From Siphonodentalium dalli (taxonomy: Eukaryota; Mollusca; Scaphopoda; Gadilida; Siphonodentaliidae): a DNA stretch of 64,000 nucleotides. Within the stretch, counting starts at the first letter, position 1. Each line of letters begins with the position of its first letter. The notes below the pieces were generated by a model. The model saw only the letters and a list, made by a program, of their open reading frames with translations. It searched no databases and was not told where the DNA came from. Shown piece by piece: positions 48,420 through 60,329 of this stretch. The translations under genes were made by a program, and so were the position numbers. The stretch covers positions 215,368,151 through 215,432,150 of the forward strand of contig CP136065.1 in assembly GCA_032622095.1 (NCBI GenBank). The letters are read 5' to 3'.

Positions 48420-50118
48420 TGACGTTTGGTATATATAAATGTCACATAAGTTTAGAATGTTCATTTTTTTGAAAATGGGTTCTGTGTGACTATTGTATAT
48501 AACATTGGTTATTGTTCTAATCGCCCTTTTTGCAATAACAATATCTTGTTTGTGGTCGCCACATTACCCCATACCTGAATGCCGTATACCATATGACTGT
48601 CGATGAGTGCCGGTATATAGAGTTCGCAGTGCGTCACCCGGAAAGAACTGTTTAACGTTGTTGATACAATAAATAGCTCGAGCTATCTTTGATCATACAG
48701 CTGAAATATGCTTTTTAAAAGTGAGATTCTCGTCGATTTTAATGCCCAAAAATTTCAAGGATGTTTCTTCATATATATTCCCTACTCTGTTTATTTCAGA
48801 TGTGTTTATATATAATTTCATATCTTTCCATTTTTGATCATTATTTTCTGGATGAATTAGCATATAGTTACATTTACTTTTATTTATGGAGAGCTTATTA
48901 CAACAACACCGTGAATGTTTTTTAGTCCTAAGTTTACCCGATTTTCAACAAAACTTTTGCCACAGCCTGATGTATATAATGTTGTATCATCTGCGAATGA
49001 TACTAAATTTAAAGATGTTGATACTGATATATCGTCGACATATATTTAAAAAATTGTTGGTCCGAGTATGGATCCTTGAGGGACACCACATGAAACTTTG
49101 CATAGACTGGAAATGTTTCCACTATAATCTGTATATTATCGCCTCTCTGATAGGTAGTCTCTAAACCAATTATTAGCAATCCCCCTAATACTATAGTGTT
49201 CCATCTTATCTAGTAGGATTTCATGACTTATTGTGTCGAAAGCTTTTGAAAGGTCAATGAATATTGCTATTGTTGAGTCTTTGGTTTTATCGTTCTGTTC
49301 AACAACATGGTTTAAAAGATGCATTACTGGATGGACGGTGGAGTGCCCCTTCCTAAATCCATATTGATGTTTATAGAAATGGGCATGTTCATCAAAGAAA
49401 TCTATAATTCGCTTTTGCATACATTTTCGAGTATTTTTGAAAAAACATGGTAATATGCTGATGGGTCGATAGTTCGAAACGTTTTCTTTTTGTCCCCCTC
49501 GAAAATCGGTATTACTCTCGATATTTTCATTTCCTTCGGAAAAACTCCTTCTTTGAATGATTGATTGAATATGTGCTTAAGAGCTTTGGCTGTTTCATAA
49601 ATAGATGATTTCATCAATCGATTTGATAGACCATTTACATCTTTACTTTCTTTAACTTTAAATGAGTAGCATGTGGGTATTATTTCCTGTTCTGTTGTTT
49701 GAATTATTTCTAATTCATCCGATTCTCTATTGATCAAATAATCAGTGTAATCTGTGCTGACTTCGTCAACATTTTCACAAGTCAAGTTTCCAATTTTTGA
49801 GAAGTATTCATTGAATCGTTCCGCTATTTGTTTTTTATGTGTTATCTTCATTTCACCATCGATAAATGTCATTGGAGGACTATGATGTTCACAGTTTTTA
49901 TTCATTGCTTGTTTTAAGATTGTCCAGGTCGCTTTCATGTCATTCTTTGCTTTGTTAATTTTGTCGCAATAATATAGCTTTTTTCTGTTGTGCATTGTTC
50001 TCTTATATACATGATAGTACTCTTTGTATGCATGTATATTAGCCTTGGTCAGAGATTTTAATTTACGAATATATAATTTATTTTTCTCTAATGAAGATCT
50101 TAAAAGTCCCTTTGTCAT
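48420..50118 (-). pseudogene. CR1/Jockey-superfamily LINE, reverse transcriptase region
   Basis: Two long minus frames (50118-49402 and 49420-49136) carry a basic linker, then the RT start with F-P-K-E-M-K-I-S-R-V-I-P-I, then Y-G-F-R-K-G-H-S-T and F-I-D-L-S-K-A-F-D-T-I (motif A). Shifted frames continue with C-G-V-P-Q-G-S-I-L-G-P (motif B, about 49080) and S-F-A-D-D-T-T-L-Y (motif C, about 48990), then a thumb-like region with F-L-G-I-K-I-D to about 48480. One frameshift at 49402-49420 and several stops after 49136 mark it dead, but large blocks are intact, so it is younger than the LINE at 39.8-42.4 kb. Confidence 0.9.
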
Positions 50119-50253
50119 CCACGGCTGGTGCTTTAAATATTTCTTTGTTGGTTTGTGGTATTTTAGTGGGAAAGCACTGCTTCAAAGCAGTATGGTATGC
50201 AGACATATATATTTCTAGAAAATGGTCATAAGCTTCATTTGCTGATTCACAGT

Positions 50254-50741
50254 TTAATACGTCTTGATTGTTGACAATATATCCTTGAATTTGTTTATGT
50301 TCCTTTCACTAAAACTTCTAAATGGTTCCAAGACAGATGCTCCATTGCGAGATCTTTTAAAGTTTGAACGTTCGATATAAAATGTCGCGAAATGATCCGA
50401 GACGTCTGTAATGATAATGCCTGACGTACTTTCAGACAAGTTGTTAGTGAAGATATTATCAATTAAAGTAGCAGAGTGTTCAGTTACTCTGGTTGGTTTC
50501 GTGATGCTAGGAGTGAATCCGAGAGTGAAAACGTTATCGAGGAATGTACGCGTTTTTTTCATGATTGTCGAAATTCAAAAGATCTATAATGAAGTCACCT
50601 GTAAGATATGCTTTACTGTTTGTTTGATTTAGTTTACCCATAATGCCATCAAACTCTTTCATAAATTTGTCAATATCTGCCATCGGAGCTGTGTTTGGTC
50701 TATATATGCTGCCAATTATGCATCGATTAGGTTTTCCTGGA
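50254..50741 (-). pseudogene. Same LINE, C-terminal half of the endonuclease
   Basis: The minus frame at 50562-50254 reads F-T-P-S-I-T-K-P-T-R-V-T, then T-L-I-D-N-I-F-T-N and I-I-T-D-V-S-D-H-F, the D-N and S-D-H catalytic motifs of LINE endonucleases. Upstream to 50741 a shifted frame gives I-I-G-S-I-Y-R-P. The MITE at 50742 cuts it off from its N-terminus. Confidence 0.85.
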
Positions 50742-51069
50742 TTAACCCTTTACCCAACAAAACGGCCCTGTGCCAATGCATTCTCTTATATATGCGATTC
50801 GACCATAGGTCGCCTCGCATATATAAGAGAATGCATTGGCTTAACACATTAAAAATTATAAAATTGTTAAAGAATGTAAGAAAAAATGGTAAAATGTGTT
50901 AAAAAAAACGGCCAAATAAAGCTGCAACAGCCTAAATTATCTTGGGTCTGTCTCAATAAAACCATACAAATATGGATATCATTGGAACCGGCTCATTGGC
51001 CACATTGTGATGGTTACAGTTATGCCCTGTGCCAATGCATTCTCTTATATATGCAAGGCGACCTATGGT
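50742..51069. mobile_element. piggyBac-like MITE, family A, truncated, inside the LINE
   Basis: Starts TTAA plus CCCTTTACCCAACA. A full palindrome lies at 50772-50840. A second palindrome (51031-51069) is cut in the middle and joins LINE sequence. The right terminus is lost. A doubled GGCCAAATAAAGC segment near 50908 is rearranged relative to 29627-30026. Confidence 0.8.
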
Positions 51070-51330
51070 TTCAAAAATTGAGTTAATGAATCCCAATTTG
51101 CATTTAAGCTCCGACAATTTAGTCCCATAATTGAGAAGTCGCTTTTCTTTTCTTATTTCTGTTTTAAATTGTTCAGGCGAGAAATATTTACAGTTTTGGT
51201 TTACTAGGGCAAAGTCCACACGCGGAGTATCTTGATCATAAAATTCTTGATCGATTTTGGCGCTTAAATTATATCGTGACAGTTACTGAATCTCGTCCAA
51301 GTTTAATTCAGCTATTGTCGACATAGTTGT
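51070..51330 (-). pseudogene. Same LINE, start of ORF2
   Basis: The minus frame from 51219 reads N-C-K-Y-F-S-P-E-Q-F and K-E-K-R-L-L-N-Y, like the segment just before the endonuclease in CR1/Jockey-type elements. The endonuclease N-terminus is missing, probably deleted with the end of the MITE. Confidence 0.6.
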
Positions 51331-51615
51331 ATGTAACGTTTCTTTTGAGTATAATTGACCGCGCATTTATATATACTTGTATCAATAAAGATATTCTTAT
51401 GATCACTGGAATTGTTATATTTATGAATTTTCATGGTTGAATCTGGAATATGCAAATGCATGCGTGATGCAATGCCGCAGCGTGTAACTTCACCAATTAT
51501 ATAAAATAAACCCACTAAGCGACATACAATGGTCTATCCCCAAATAGAACATAATTGTGGTACATGGACATGGTAAGTATTGGCACCGATAGTAATTGCG
51601 TGTCTGTACATGTAA

Positions 51616-51774
51616 TGATAAGTTGACAATACATGGGATACATTTGTACAACTGCATAACCCTTGGATAGACTCAAAACGATAAAAAAAACTTTAGCATC
51701 ATTTTGAGTCTATCCAAGGGAGATGAAGTTGTACGCATGTATCTCATTCAGATCCATGTATTGTCAACTTATCA
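51616..51774. repeat. Foldback with 60-70 bp arms
   Basis: 51616-51677 pairs imperfectly with 51702-51774 (outer TGATAAGTTGACAATACATG, inner CCTTGGATAGACTCAAAA). It may be a small MITE. Confidence 0.85.
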
Positions 51775-52196
51775 CATGTCAAAACTTACATTACATTATG
51801 AAATTGTGAGGATGGTCTATAATAAATATATTGCGTTTGCGGAGGAAATAATGAATGCTGCACTCATGAAAATAATAACTGGATGTATGGCGGTCATGAG
51901 AAAAATTAATGGATTGTCCGGCAGTTTCAATACAATAATACGGCGCTAATTTAATTGGTTATAGTGGTTAACAAATTATTACCTCAGTAAGATTTAATAC
52001 CGGTGGATATTGTATATCAACTATAGGGTTGTAACGATTCATTCTGAATCCATGAACTGTATCGGCATACATTATCCAACGATACTTGTATCGTATCACG
52101 TGTAATCCGATACAGGAAATCAAGTAATTTCTTAAGATGGCCATGTGCGACAGAGCTGGGGTACCCCGATGCACCACACCAAATTTGATTAAAACC

Positions 52197-52262
52197 GTAT
52201 GATCATTGAGCAGCTTTTCATTTATTTTTTAGAAAAAATTAAAAGCTGCTCAATGATCATAC
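52197..52262. repeat. Perfect 22-bp inverted repeat
   Basis: GTATGATCATTGAGCAGCTT(TT) at 52197-52218 pairs exactly with 52241-52262, with a 22-nt AT-rich loop. Confidence 0.92.
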
Positions 52263-53147
52263 AATTGACCAATCATCCTGGTGGAAAACTCTCCAGAGCT
52301 ATCTCTGTTCTAATGACAGTATATATATTCCACCGATGGCGTCCAATTGCGAATTCATTATCACATCAACTGACAAAGCCAACGCATGGACATACATACT
52401 TCTCTAACATGTCGTCAGTTGATGATTCTGGGAAGAGCCTACCCCAATGCATCTATACATTTCAAGACATTTTAGACAAGGAACAATTAAACTACGTTAT
52501 TCGGTTTAAAATCTCATTCATTTTCATTTAATTACATGCAATATCTAGCATATAGAAGTGCAGATATAATGACAGGACATTTAGTTGGTGGTCAAGCACA
52601 GAGATTAACGCTGGACGAGCTTGGTCAGCTCATGTCCGTCTGTCCTTATTGATAATACGGTAAATATTGTCATGTAAAACTATACTGCGATAGAGCATGT
52701 ATCAAGTTACTACATACAAGACGGAGACTGCTGTATTTTTGGTACTGCTGAATCGTCTATACACAAATACTTCGTTTTTTTTAAATTATAATCGAACTAA
52801 AATAACTGGCGAACATCCTCAACGGCGTGGAATTGTGAAGACGAAAGGTATGCGCCGAAAACCCGCGCAATGTTCGCTGTCAGAAAAATGTTGTTTGCTC
52901 AGTAGCAAAGTATTGGTGGACGTCACCATTGTCAACAGTATTGGGATCCTATACATTTAAACGCGGTCATCTGCCTGTCAGTTATCAGATACTCACTTCT
53001 CCAGTTAAGGTATCGCGACCATAATCGTGTATGTATTTATCATGATCTCGCTTTTAGTTTGATTCCATTAAGTGAATACCTGGTTGTTGATTAATCGTTT
53101 GTCGCAAAAGAGACAGACAAAACTTTCCGTTTTATATATGAGCGACA
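52263..53147. other. Upstream region of the plus-strand PAN gene
   Basis: No repeat or exon recognised. A TTTTATATATGAG word lies 10-20 bp before the ATG, too close to act as a TATA box for that start. Confidence 0.45.
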
Positions 53148-53448
53148 ATGTGGCTTAGTGGACACACTGGGATTTTCAAGATTGCATGGGTGATTTTTCA
53201 GACGGACATTCTACTTCATACGACTCTTGGTGTACAAATCAAAGACCACAAATACCACTTGTTATCGGGAAGTGATACCTCTCCGTTCGCGATTGACATC
53301 CTGCGTTCTAAACTTGAGTGTGCCGAAAGCTGCACCAGATTTGATTCTTGTCGAAGCTTTTCGTATAAATCCAGTGTCGGACGCTGCTGGTTGTCTACCG
53401 GACTCATGAGTGACAGCTTTACAGGTGCAAAGGTCTACAGTAAATACG
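53148..53448 (+). CDS. First coding exon of a secreted PAN/apple-domain protein
   Basis: The ATG at 53148 opens 100 codons. Residues about 9-29 are hydrophobic and serve as a likely signal peptide. The following module shows the PAN/apple core: C-A-E-S-C, D-S-C-R-S-F-S-Y, G-R-C-W-L, spaced as in the central helix and strands of the fold, then a V-Y-S-K-Y-G end typical of the domain's last strand. The exon stops at 53448 with G followed by GTAGGT (phase 1); the frame after it decays quickly. PAN modules bind proteins or carbohydrates outside cells. No later exon was identified; the 5.5 kb that follow are dominated by SINE and dispersed repeats, perhaps intronic. The minus-strand frames over it are shadows. 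Confidence 0.72.
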
Positions 53449-54363
53449 GTAGGTTTGTCTTGTTTCCAGAAGGAGGGATTTGGGATTAATAATGGATCAT
53501 GGTTCAGCGACAGGATCATATTTCCAAAGCTTGACAAAAACACACACGTGCGCAGTTGTCATATACAGTTTATTTTAACACAAATTAAGACAACTTCATG
53601 CAAAATATGGATATGACAATAGAACATGTATTGATAACTCAACAGTATATAATTATTCTCAATTGTTTGCGGAAAACTGCAGAACCTTGTTACAGATGGG
53701 ATTGCAAATGCTCGGGTTTTCAGCTTTCATGAGGAATATGAAAGCATACGCAAACAATATAAGTCTGTAATACAAGTACCTTGTTATTCATATTTCATAT
53801 TCATACCACCACTGACAAGTAACACCACGGTCTCAGAAAACACCCATAGAGGGCGTAATAATGTGTAACTGGGGGTGGTAATAACACATTTTATGGAAGG
53901 TCTGCTGTGGTGGCTGTGTGGTACGAGAGGCAAAAAACGCATTTTATTACAACCTCATTCAACTTTTGTGCCCATATTTGATATTTGTAACAGTTTTAAA
54001 CAATATTATAACTGCACAAACACCATACCATTATTTATGTTACTGGGACCGCATATGGCCATAGTGGAGATGGCATTAAGCTGCGGCATATTGCGTATGG
54101 GACTGTGAGGTGAAAATGTCCTTCCGGACACCCTTCGGAAACAAGTCGAGAAATGTAAAACTGAAATAAATAAACTTGAGACATTTAAGCCTAGATCATA
54201 GTGTGCACGGAACATGAGCGAGCAACTGTCTCAAACACAATAAATACATCTGTTCCAGACTCAACCCCGAGTGAGACCAAGCAGCTGTGGTTTTACTCGA
54301 ATTCGTTTCAATGATGTCTATAATTATATCAATATCAGAATAATTATTTGGAACATATAGAGA
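53449..54363. other. Probable intron or intergenic DNA
   Basis: Begins with the GTAGGT donor. No exon or repeat recognised. Confidence 0.45.
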
Positions 54364-54815
54364 CTCATCAGCACAATAAATAGCTGGCGCAGTTACAGTT
54401 TACACTTTGTAAATTCGCCACTATGGTGTTGTGTATATACACTAAGCCTTGTATCTTCAGGAACGACCAACAACTGAATCTGTCATCAGATCCAAGATCC
54501 AAGGTGCGCGTATTAAAAACTGAGCGAAAATTAGTACTGCGAGAATATAAATAAGGCAGTTGAATCAGCAGGGCCACACCAACAGCATAGAAAATTAACT
54601 GGACCGCACAGAGGGTATATTTCACCGGGAAATCACTGCAATTCCACGGAAAGGGAAAACAACTGACTAACTTGCCCAAACACCCGAATCTGACTCCCCC
54701 CAATAGCGCTGATCACGAAACCGCGTTTGTCGGGGTTCGAACAAGCTTTGTTAGCACAGGACGACCGTGACGACGTAATCCATTGAGCACTCTACCGACC
54801 GAACCACAGGGGGAC
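54364..54815 (-). mobile_element. tRNA-derived SINE-like element
   Basis: On the minus strand TGGTTCGGTCGGTAGAG (about 54805-54789) resembles box A and GTTCGAACCCC (54742-54732) matches box B, at roughly tRNA spacing. The unrelated body runs left to about 54364. The 3' end and body family are not identified, so the left limit is a guess. Confidence 0.5.
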
Positions 54816-54859
54816 CCGAGCAGAGAGATTCATATTGATTCATAGGAAATAGCGAATTG

Positions 54860-56440
54860 CGCGATTTGACCTTGAATTGTCCATTTTGAAGGTCAAGGTC
54901 AGGTGGGGTCACGATTTGACCCGTCCAAAACACTGCCCGGACAAAAGTACCCGACAAAAGTACCCGTCGAAATCCATCCGGTTTTACCCGATTTGACCTT
55001 GAATTGATCATTTTGAAGGTCAGGTCGGGGTCACGATTTGACCCGTCCAAAAGACTAAGTGGACAAAAGTAACCCTATGTATCAAATTTCGTCGAAATCC
55101 CATAAAAATTCGCGATTTGACCTTGAATTGACCCGATTTCAAGGTCAATGTCACGTCGCACGGGCATATGAATAGGCTTAAGGCGTATGACACTCCCCAT
55201 ACGAAAATATCCCTAGACACTAATTTTCATTGAAATCCCGTGATATTTGGGCGTTTGACCTTGAAATGACCCGATTTCAAGGTCAAGGTAACGTCGCACG
55301 GCAAATTAATAGGCGTATGCCACTCCCCGGCCGAAATAACCCCTACCCCCACATACCAAGTTTCATCGAAATCGGCTCGGCCGTTTTCGAGTCCATCGCG
55401 AACAGACAGACAAGGTTTTAAGGTCAATGTCACGTCGCACGGGCAAATTAATAGGCCTATGCCACTACCCGGCCGAAAGTACCCCAACATACCAAGTTTC
55501 ATCGAAATCGGTTTGGCCGTTTTCGAGTCCATCGCGAACAGACAGACAGACAGACAGACAGATTTCGCAAAATATATAATAGACTAGCTGGTGGACCCGA
55601 CTTCGTCCGGGCTGTTTCCCCTCTGCTTTGTACCCGTCGAAATCCGTCCGGTTTTACCCGATTTGACCTCGAATTGATCATTTTTAAGGTCAAGGTCAGG
55701 TCGGGGTCACGATTCGACCCGTCCAAAAAAAGCTCAAGATTCGACCCGTCCAAAACAAGGTCACGTCGCACGGGCAAACGAATATGCTTACGACACTTCC
55801 CATACGAAAGTATCCCCAGACACTAATTTTCATCGAAATCCCGTGATACTCGGGCGTTTGACCTTGAAATGACCCGATTTCAAGGTCAATGTCACGTCGC
55901 GCGGTCAAATTAATAGGCCCATGCCACTCCACGGCCGAAAGTACCCCCACATAACAAGTTTTATCGGAATCGGTTCGGTCGTTTTCGAGTCCATCGCGAA
56001 CACACAGAGAGACACACAGACAGACACACAGATCTTCCAAAATATATAATAGACTAGCCGATGAGCCCGACGTTGTCCGGGCTATTCAAAAACCAAATTT
56101 CAAGTCGATAGCTCCACCAGTTTCCGAGATCTGGTCTGCGCATGCGCGAAGCTGGCGTGGCACGGGCTCGGCGACCCGATAAAATTCGTATCCGGGGCAA
56201 GATACATTCACATAGCAAATTTCAAGTCGATAGCTCCACCCGTTTCCGAGATCTCGTCTGCGCATGCGCGAAGCGGGCGCCGCACGGGCTCGGTAATACG
56301 ACAACGTCCACCGCCTGGTCAAACTACACACACGTACCAAGTTTCGTCCCGATCGGTCGAGAATCGTAGATTTGTATCAATGACAGACAGACAAACATAC
56401 AAACAGAGGTCTTCAAAATATATATGAGATATATATATAT
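54860..56440. repeat. GACCTTGA-rich dispersed repeat, array 1
   Basis: Three head-to-tail modules. The second starts with ACTAGCTGGTGGACCCGAC at 55583 and the third with ACTAGCCGATGAGCCCGAC at 56052; the first lacks its head. Modules hold TTTGACCTTGAA / TTCAAGGTCAA pairs, then TTTCATCGAAATCGG, then (CAGA)n. The third carries two ~122-bp subrepeats. Confidence 0.85.
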
Positions 56441-56793
56441 ATATGAGAGAGAGAGAAAAAAAAGAGAGATACGATTTCGTTAGCCAAGGGCGAGCCGCGA
56501 TATATATATATCGTAGAGAATACAATGTAGCAAAACGTAATGAGCAGAGATCAACCTTGGTGAAACCCAGTGGGTTAATTTGTCCAGTACACTCATCGTG
56601 TGGAAACTCAGCGCGCAACATGGCTATCTATGACACAGTAATTATGACGACCAATTGTCACCAAACTGCACCATAATAAAGTGTCACACCTACTATGCCA
56701 TCGCTACTGTGGTACGTGCTTCCATATCTGTTCTGCAATCTGCATAATGTGATCTGCAATCGAAGACACTCTTCACAAGAATAGGGTACTTAC

Positions 56794-56924
56794 TATGCAC
56801 TCATATATTTACAATTGCCATCAGAGAAACAATCGTACAAAAGCGTAAGTGACTGCTGTTTGTTCGGTTTCATGCAAGTGGTGGTCGCCTTTATTTTCCC
56901 AAGACGGGCAGTAAAATGGTCCAT
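56794..56924 (-). CDS. Weak candidate exon
   Basis: The minus frame from an ATG at 56924 gives 43 codons with three Cys (T-C-M-K, Y-D-C-F, N-C-K-Y) and ends at GTAAGT (56793-56788), with the stop codon lying across the donor. No domain is recognised; the start context is ordinary. Confidence 0.22.
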
Positions 56925-57317
56925 TAGAAGAACGGAACCATAAGACGAGAAGAAATCGATTAGGTTAGACAGATTTAACTGACATTCTCTCATCGACACG
57001 GGAGCATGTACTTCGTGGACTATTTACATACTAGCACTAATGGGTGTAATCGTCTCACTTGTCGTTGAGGTAACTGTAGACAATGGGGCAAGTAGCATTA
57101 CTTACGTCGTTTAGAATGAATATTTCTATAGCTATCAATCAAATAATTATTGGCAGATCTGTTTTACGAATCACAGATATATAGGTTCGGATATTTTTAT
57201 AATCTTTTCTTACATTCTTTAACATTTTTTGGTCATTTTTTATAATTTATTTTTTGTCATTTTTTACAATTTTTACATTTGTTAACAATTATACAAAACT
57301 AATATATAATTTGTTAG

Positions 57318-57386
57318 GCCAATGCATTCTCTTATATATGCGAGGCGACCTATGGTCGACTCGCATATATAAGAGAATGCATTGGC
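57318..57386. repeat. 69-bp palindrome, solo copy
   Basis: Same palindrome as in the MITEs, GCCAATGCATTCTC outward ends, with CACAGGG after it and the same AT-rich TTCTTTAACA-type DNA before it. No MITE ends were found nearby. Confidence 0.85.
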
Positions 57387-57695
57387 ACAGGGTATAGCAT
57401 AACCGTCCTCAGACGATCGTTCTGTAGAAATGTTGGTGGATTGAGCCGGTCGCTTGCTACATTGTGAATTCTTTCTTCACTCTAATGTTTATATCCGCGA
57501 ATAATGCCATTGTTAAATTGCCTGTTTTTAAAGAACTTTTTGTTGTAAAATTGTAATGTACTGAACTTTAAATTTGTGCAATAATGTTGAAAATTCATCT
57601 ATTCTATACAGTTTTTCATTTTGCGTGACAATCATCATTTTATCACAAATGAAGATGCAACGAAGGCATGACATCGGGTGTATGCAGCATTGTAA

Positions 57696-58208
57696 ATAAG
57701 GATTAACTGTCATGTGGACTCTTTTATGGAGATGTAACCGTGAGGTAAGTGGTCATAACTTGTGTAAAACTCGAAGGGTTTTGCATACAAGTTATGACCA
57801 CTTACCTCACGGTTACATCTCCATAAAAACAGTCCACATGGCAGTTAATCCTTATATTTATATACATTTAGCGAAAACGCCACTTTTGTAAATGTATTTA
57901 AATCGAAAAGTGTATCGTGACAAAACCAGCCCAAAATATCCCATAGCGCCCTTGGCAAAGTTAACAGGAACTACGAGGCTCTTTATATTGAAACATGATG
58001 ATTTATTAAGTCAACCCTGTGCGAGTCCAAATGCGCCCAAAACATTACGCGTTCTTCTTTCCGAAACCGATGACGCGTCGATGTAATTATGGGGCTGCAG
58101 TTATGACCTGTTGCGCGTTCACCGAGAAATAATTGCAACTAGTCACGTGGGCGCCGACCAATCGGAATGCTGGATTTAGTGATAATCACACTTAGTATGT
58201 AAATATAA
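57696..58208 (-). mobile_element. Dispersed foldback element, copy 2
   Basis: Foldback arms 57696-57762 and 57788-57855, then the ~350-bp body homologous to 7795-8134 in reverse. Clearly the same element as at 7795-8294. Confidence 0.8.
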
Positions 58209-58377
58209 CTAATTGAACTTGTTCTGCGTACGCCTTGTATACTAGTAGCGACAAGCTCCTTCCATTATCAGTATGACCTCGGCAATAGAGGTCTGAACGT
58301 TTTCAAAACTTTCTCAGTAAAGGCCTTTTGTGTACTCGTTATCCATTGTGGCTATAGTTGTACCATATATATTGTAC

Positions 58378-59642
58378 TAGCAGGTGGACCCGACTTCGTC
58401 CGGGATGTTTCCACTCTGCTTTTCGGCGAATTGCGCCATTTGACCTTGAATTGTCAATTTTGAAGGTCAAGGTCAGGTGGGGTCACGATTTGACCCGTCC
58501 AAAACACTGCCCGGACAAAAGTACCCGACAAAAGTACACGTCGAAATCCATCCAGTTTTACCCGATTTGACCTCGAACTGATCATTTTGAAGGTCAAGGT
58601 CAGGTCGGGGTCACGATTTGACCCGTCCAAAACACTCAGTGGAGAAAAGTAACCCCATGTATCAAATTTCGTGGAAATCCCATAAAAATTCGCGATTTGA
58701 CCTTGAATTGACCCGATTTCAAGGTCAAGGTCACGTCGCACGGGCAAACGAATAGGCTTACGACACTCCCCATACGAAAGTATCCCCAGACACTAATTTT
58801 CATCGAAATCCCGTGATACTCGGGTGTTTGACCTTGAAATGACCCGATTTCAAGGTCAATGTCACGTCGCGCGGTCAAATTAATAGGCCTATGCCACTCC
58901 CCGGCCGAAATTACCCCCACATACCAAGTTTCATCGAAATCGGTTCGGTCGTTTTCGAGTCCATCGCGAACACACAGACAGACACACAGATCTTCCAAAA
59001 TATATAATATACTAGCCGATGAGCCCGACGTTGTCCGGGCTATTCAAAAAACAAATTTCAAGTCGATAGCTCCACCCTTTTCCGAGATCTGGTCTGCGCA
59101 TGCACGAAGCTGGCTTCGCACGGGCTCGGCGACCCGATAAAATTCGTATCCGGGCCAAGATACATTCAGATACCAAATTTCAAGTCGATAGCTCCACCCG
59201 TTTCTGAGATCTGGTCTGCGCATGCGCGAAGCTGGCGTCGCACGGGCTCGGCGACCCGATAAAATTCGTATCCGGGGCAAGATACATTCACATACCAAAT
59301 TTCAAGTCGATAGCTCCACCCGTTTCCGAGATATCGTCTGCGCATGCGCGAAGCTGGCGTCGCACGGGCTCGGCGACCCGATAAAATTCGTATCCGGGGC
59401 AAGATACATTCACATAGCAAATTTCAAGTCGATAGCTCCACCCGTTTCCGATATCTCGTCTGCGCATACGCGAAGCGGGCGCCGCACGGGCTCGCCAATA
59501 CGACAACGTCGACCGCCTGGTCAAACTACACACACGTACCAAGTTTCGTCCCGATCGGTCGAGAATCGTAGATTTGTATAAATGACATACAGACATACAG
59601 ACAGACAGACAAACAGAGGTCTTCAAAATATATATGAGATAT
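58378..59642. repeat. GACCTTGA-rich dispersed repeat, array 2
   Basis: Module 1 starts ACTAGCAGGTGGACCCGAC at 58378, module 2 ACTAGCCGATGAGCCCGAC at 59011. The same pair order as in array 1 implies the two modules move or expand together. Confidence 0.85.
59052..59534. repeat. ~122-bp tandem subrepeat, four copies
   Basis: Each copy runs from AAATTTCAAGTCGATAGCTC through GCGCATGCGCGAAG to AAATTCGTATCCGG. Starts fall near 59054, 59176, 59298 and 59420. Confidence 0.88.
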
Positions 59643-60329
59643 TATCATATACTAATTCCACTAACTAATATAGACCTACTTAAAACAGCGAGTATCTTGA
59701 TCGAAAATGTTGATTTGAATGAATAGCGGATTCCACAATGATATATTTGACGAGAATGCGATGTGACCATCCCCAACGAGTTCGATAAAATATTTTATAT
59801 TCTGATACAAGTTACGATCTCATTTATTCTACACCATTTTATCGGTTAAACCGAATACTTAATGGTAACAATCCGATTCGATGGTTCCCGTATCATCAGA
59901 TTCCAGCAACAACAAAAACTACATTTCTTGAAAAGAGACTTAATTATCAGAATCGATTAATTACTCTTGAATAAAATTTTCCAAAAACGTGTTGTATATC
60001 AACATTTTTTCAACTCAATTTGGTCTCGATAATATGTCGGTCGACTCGTCGAATATTTGCTAAGCCGCCAAATATTCCAGGTGGTAATAAATAACAGATT
60101 TCAAAAATCGATATATGATAACTTTGAGCTTTGATGGGTGGATTTCTCGACTAAATTCAAATATTATTTTACCACCGAAGCCACAGAAATAATCATTTAG
60201 GAGTGTTAGTTCGGATTATTTATATTTAACATAAAAATATTGACACTATAAGAATAACAATTGTGATTAATATTGAAGAAAACCAGTCAATTATTGAGGC
60301 ATCAGCGGAAGAAGATATTTGGTGGCATA
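59643..60329. other. Non-coding, no recognised feature
   Basis: AT-rich sequence between two repeat arrays. Confidence 0.5.

Noticed and set aside
54751-59626. Numerous frames of 60-120 codons on both strands
   Set aside because: All lie within the dispersed repeat arrays and repeat the same words in several frames.
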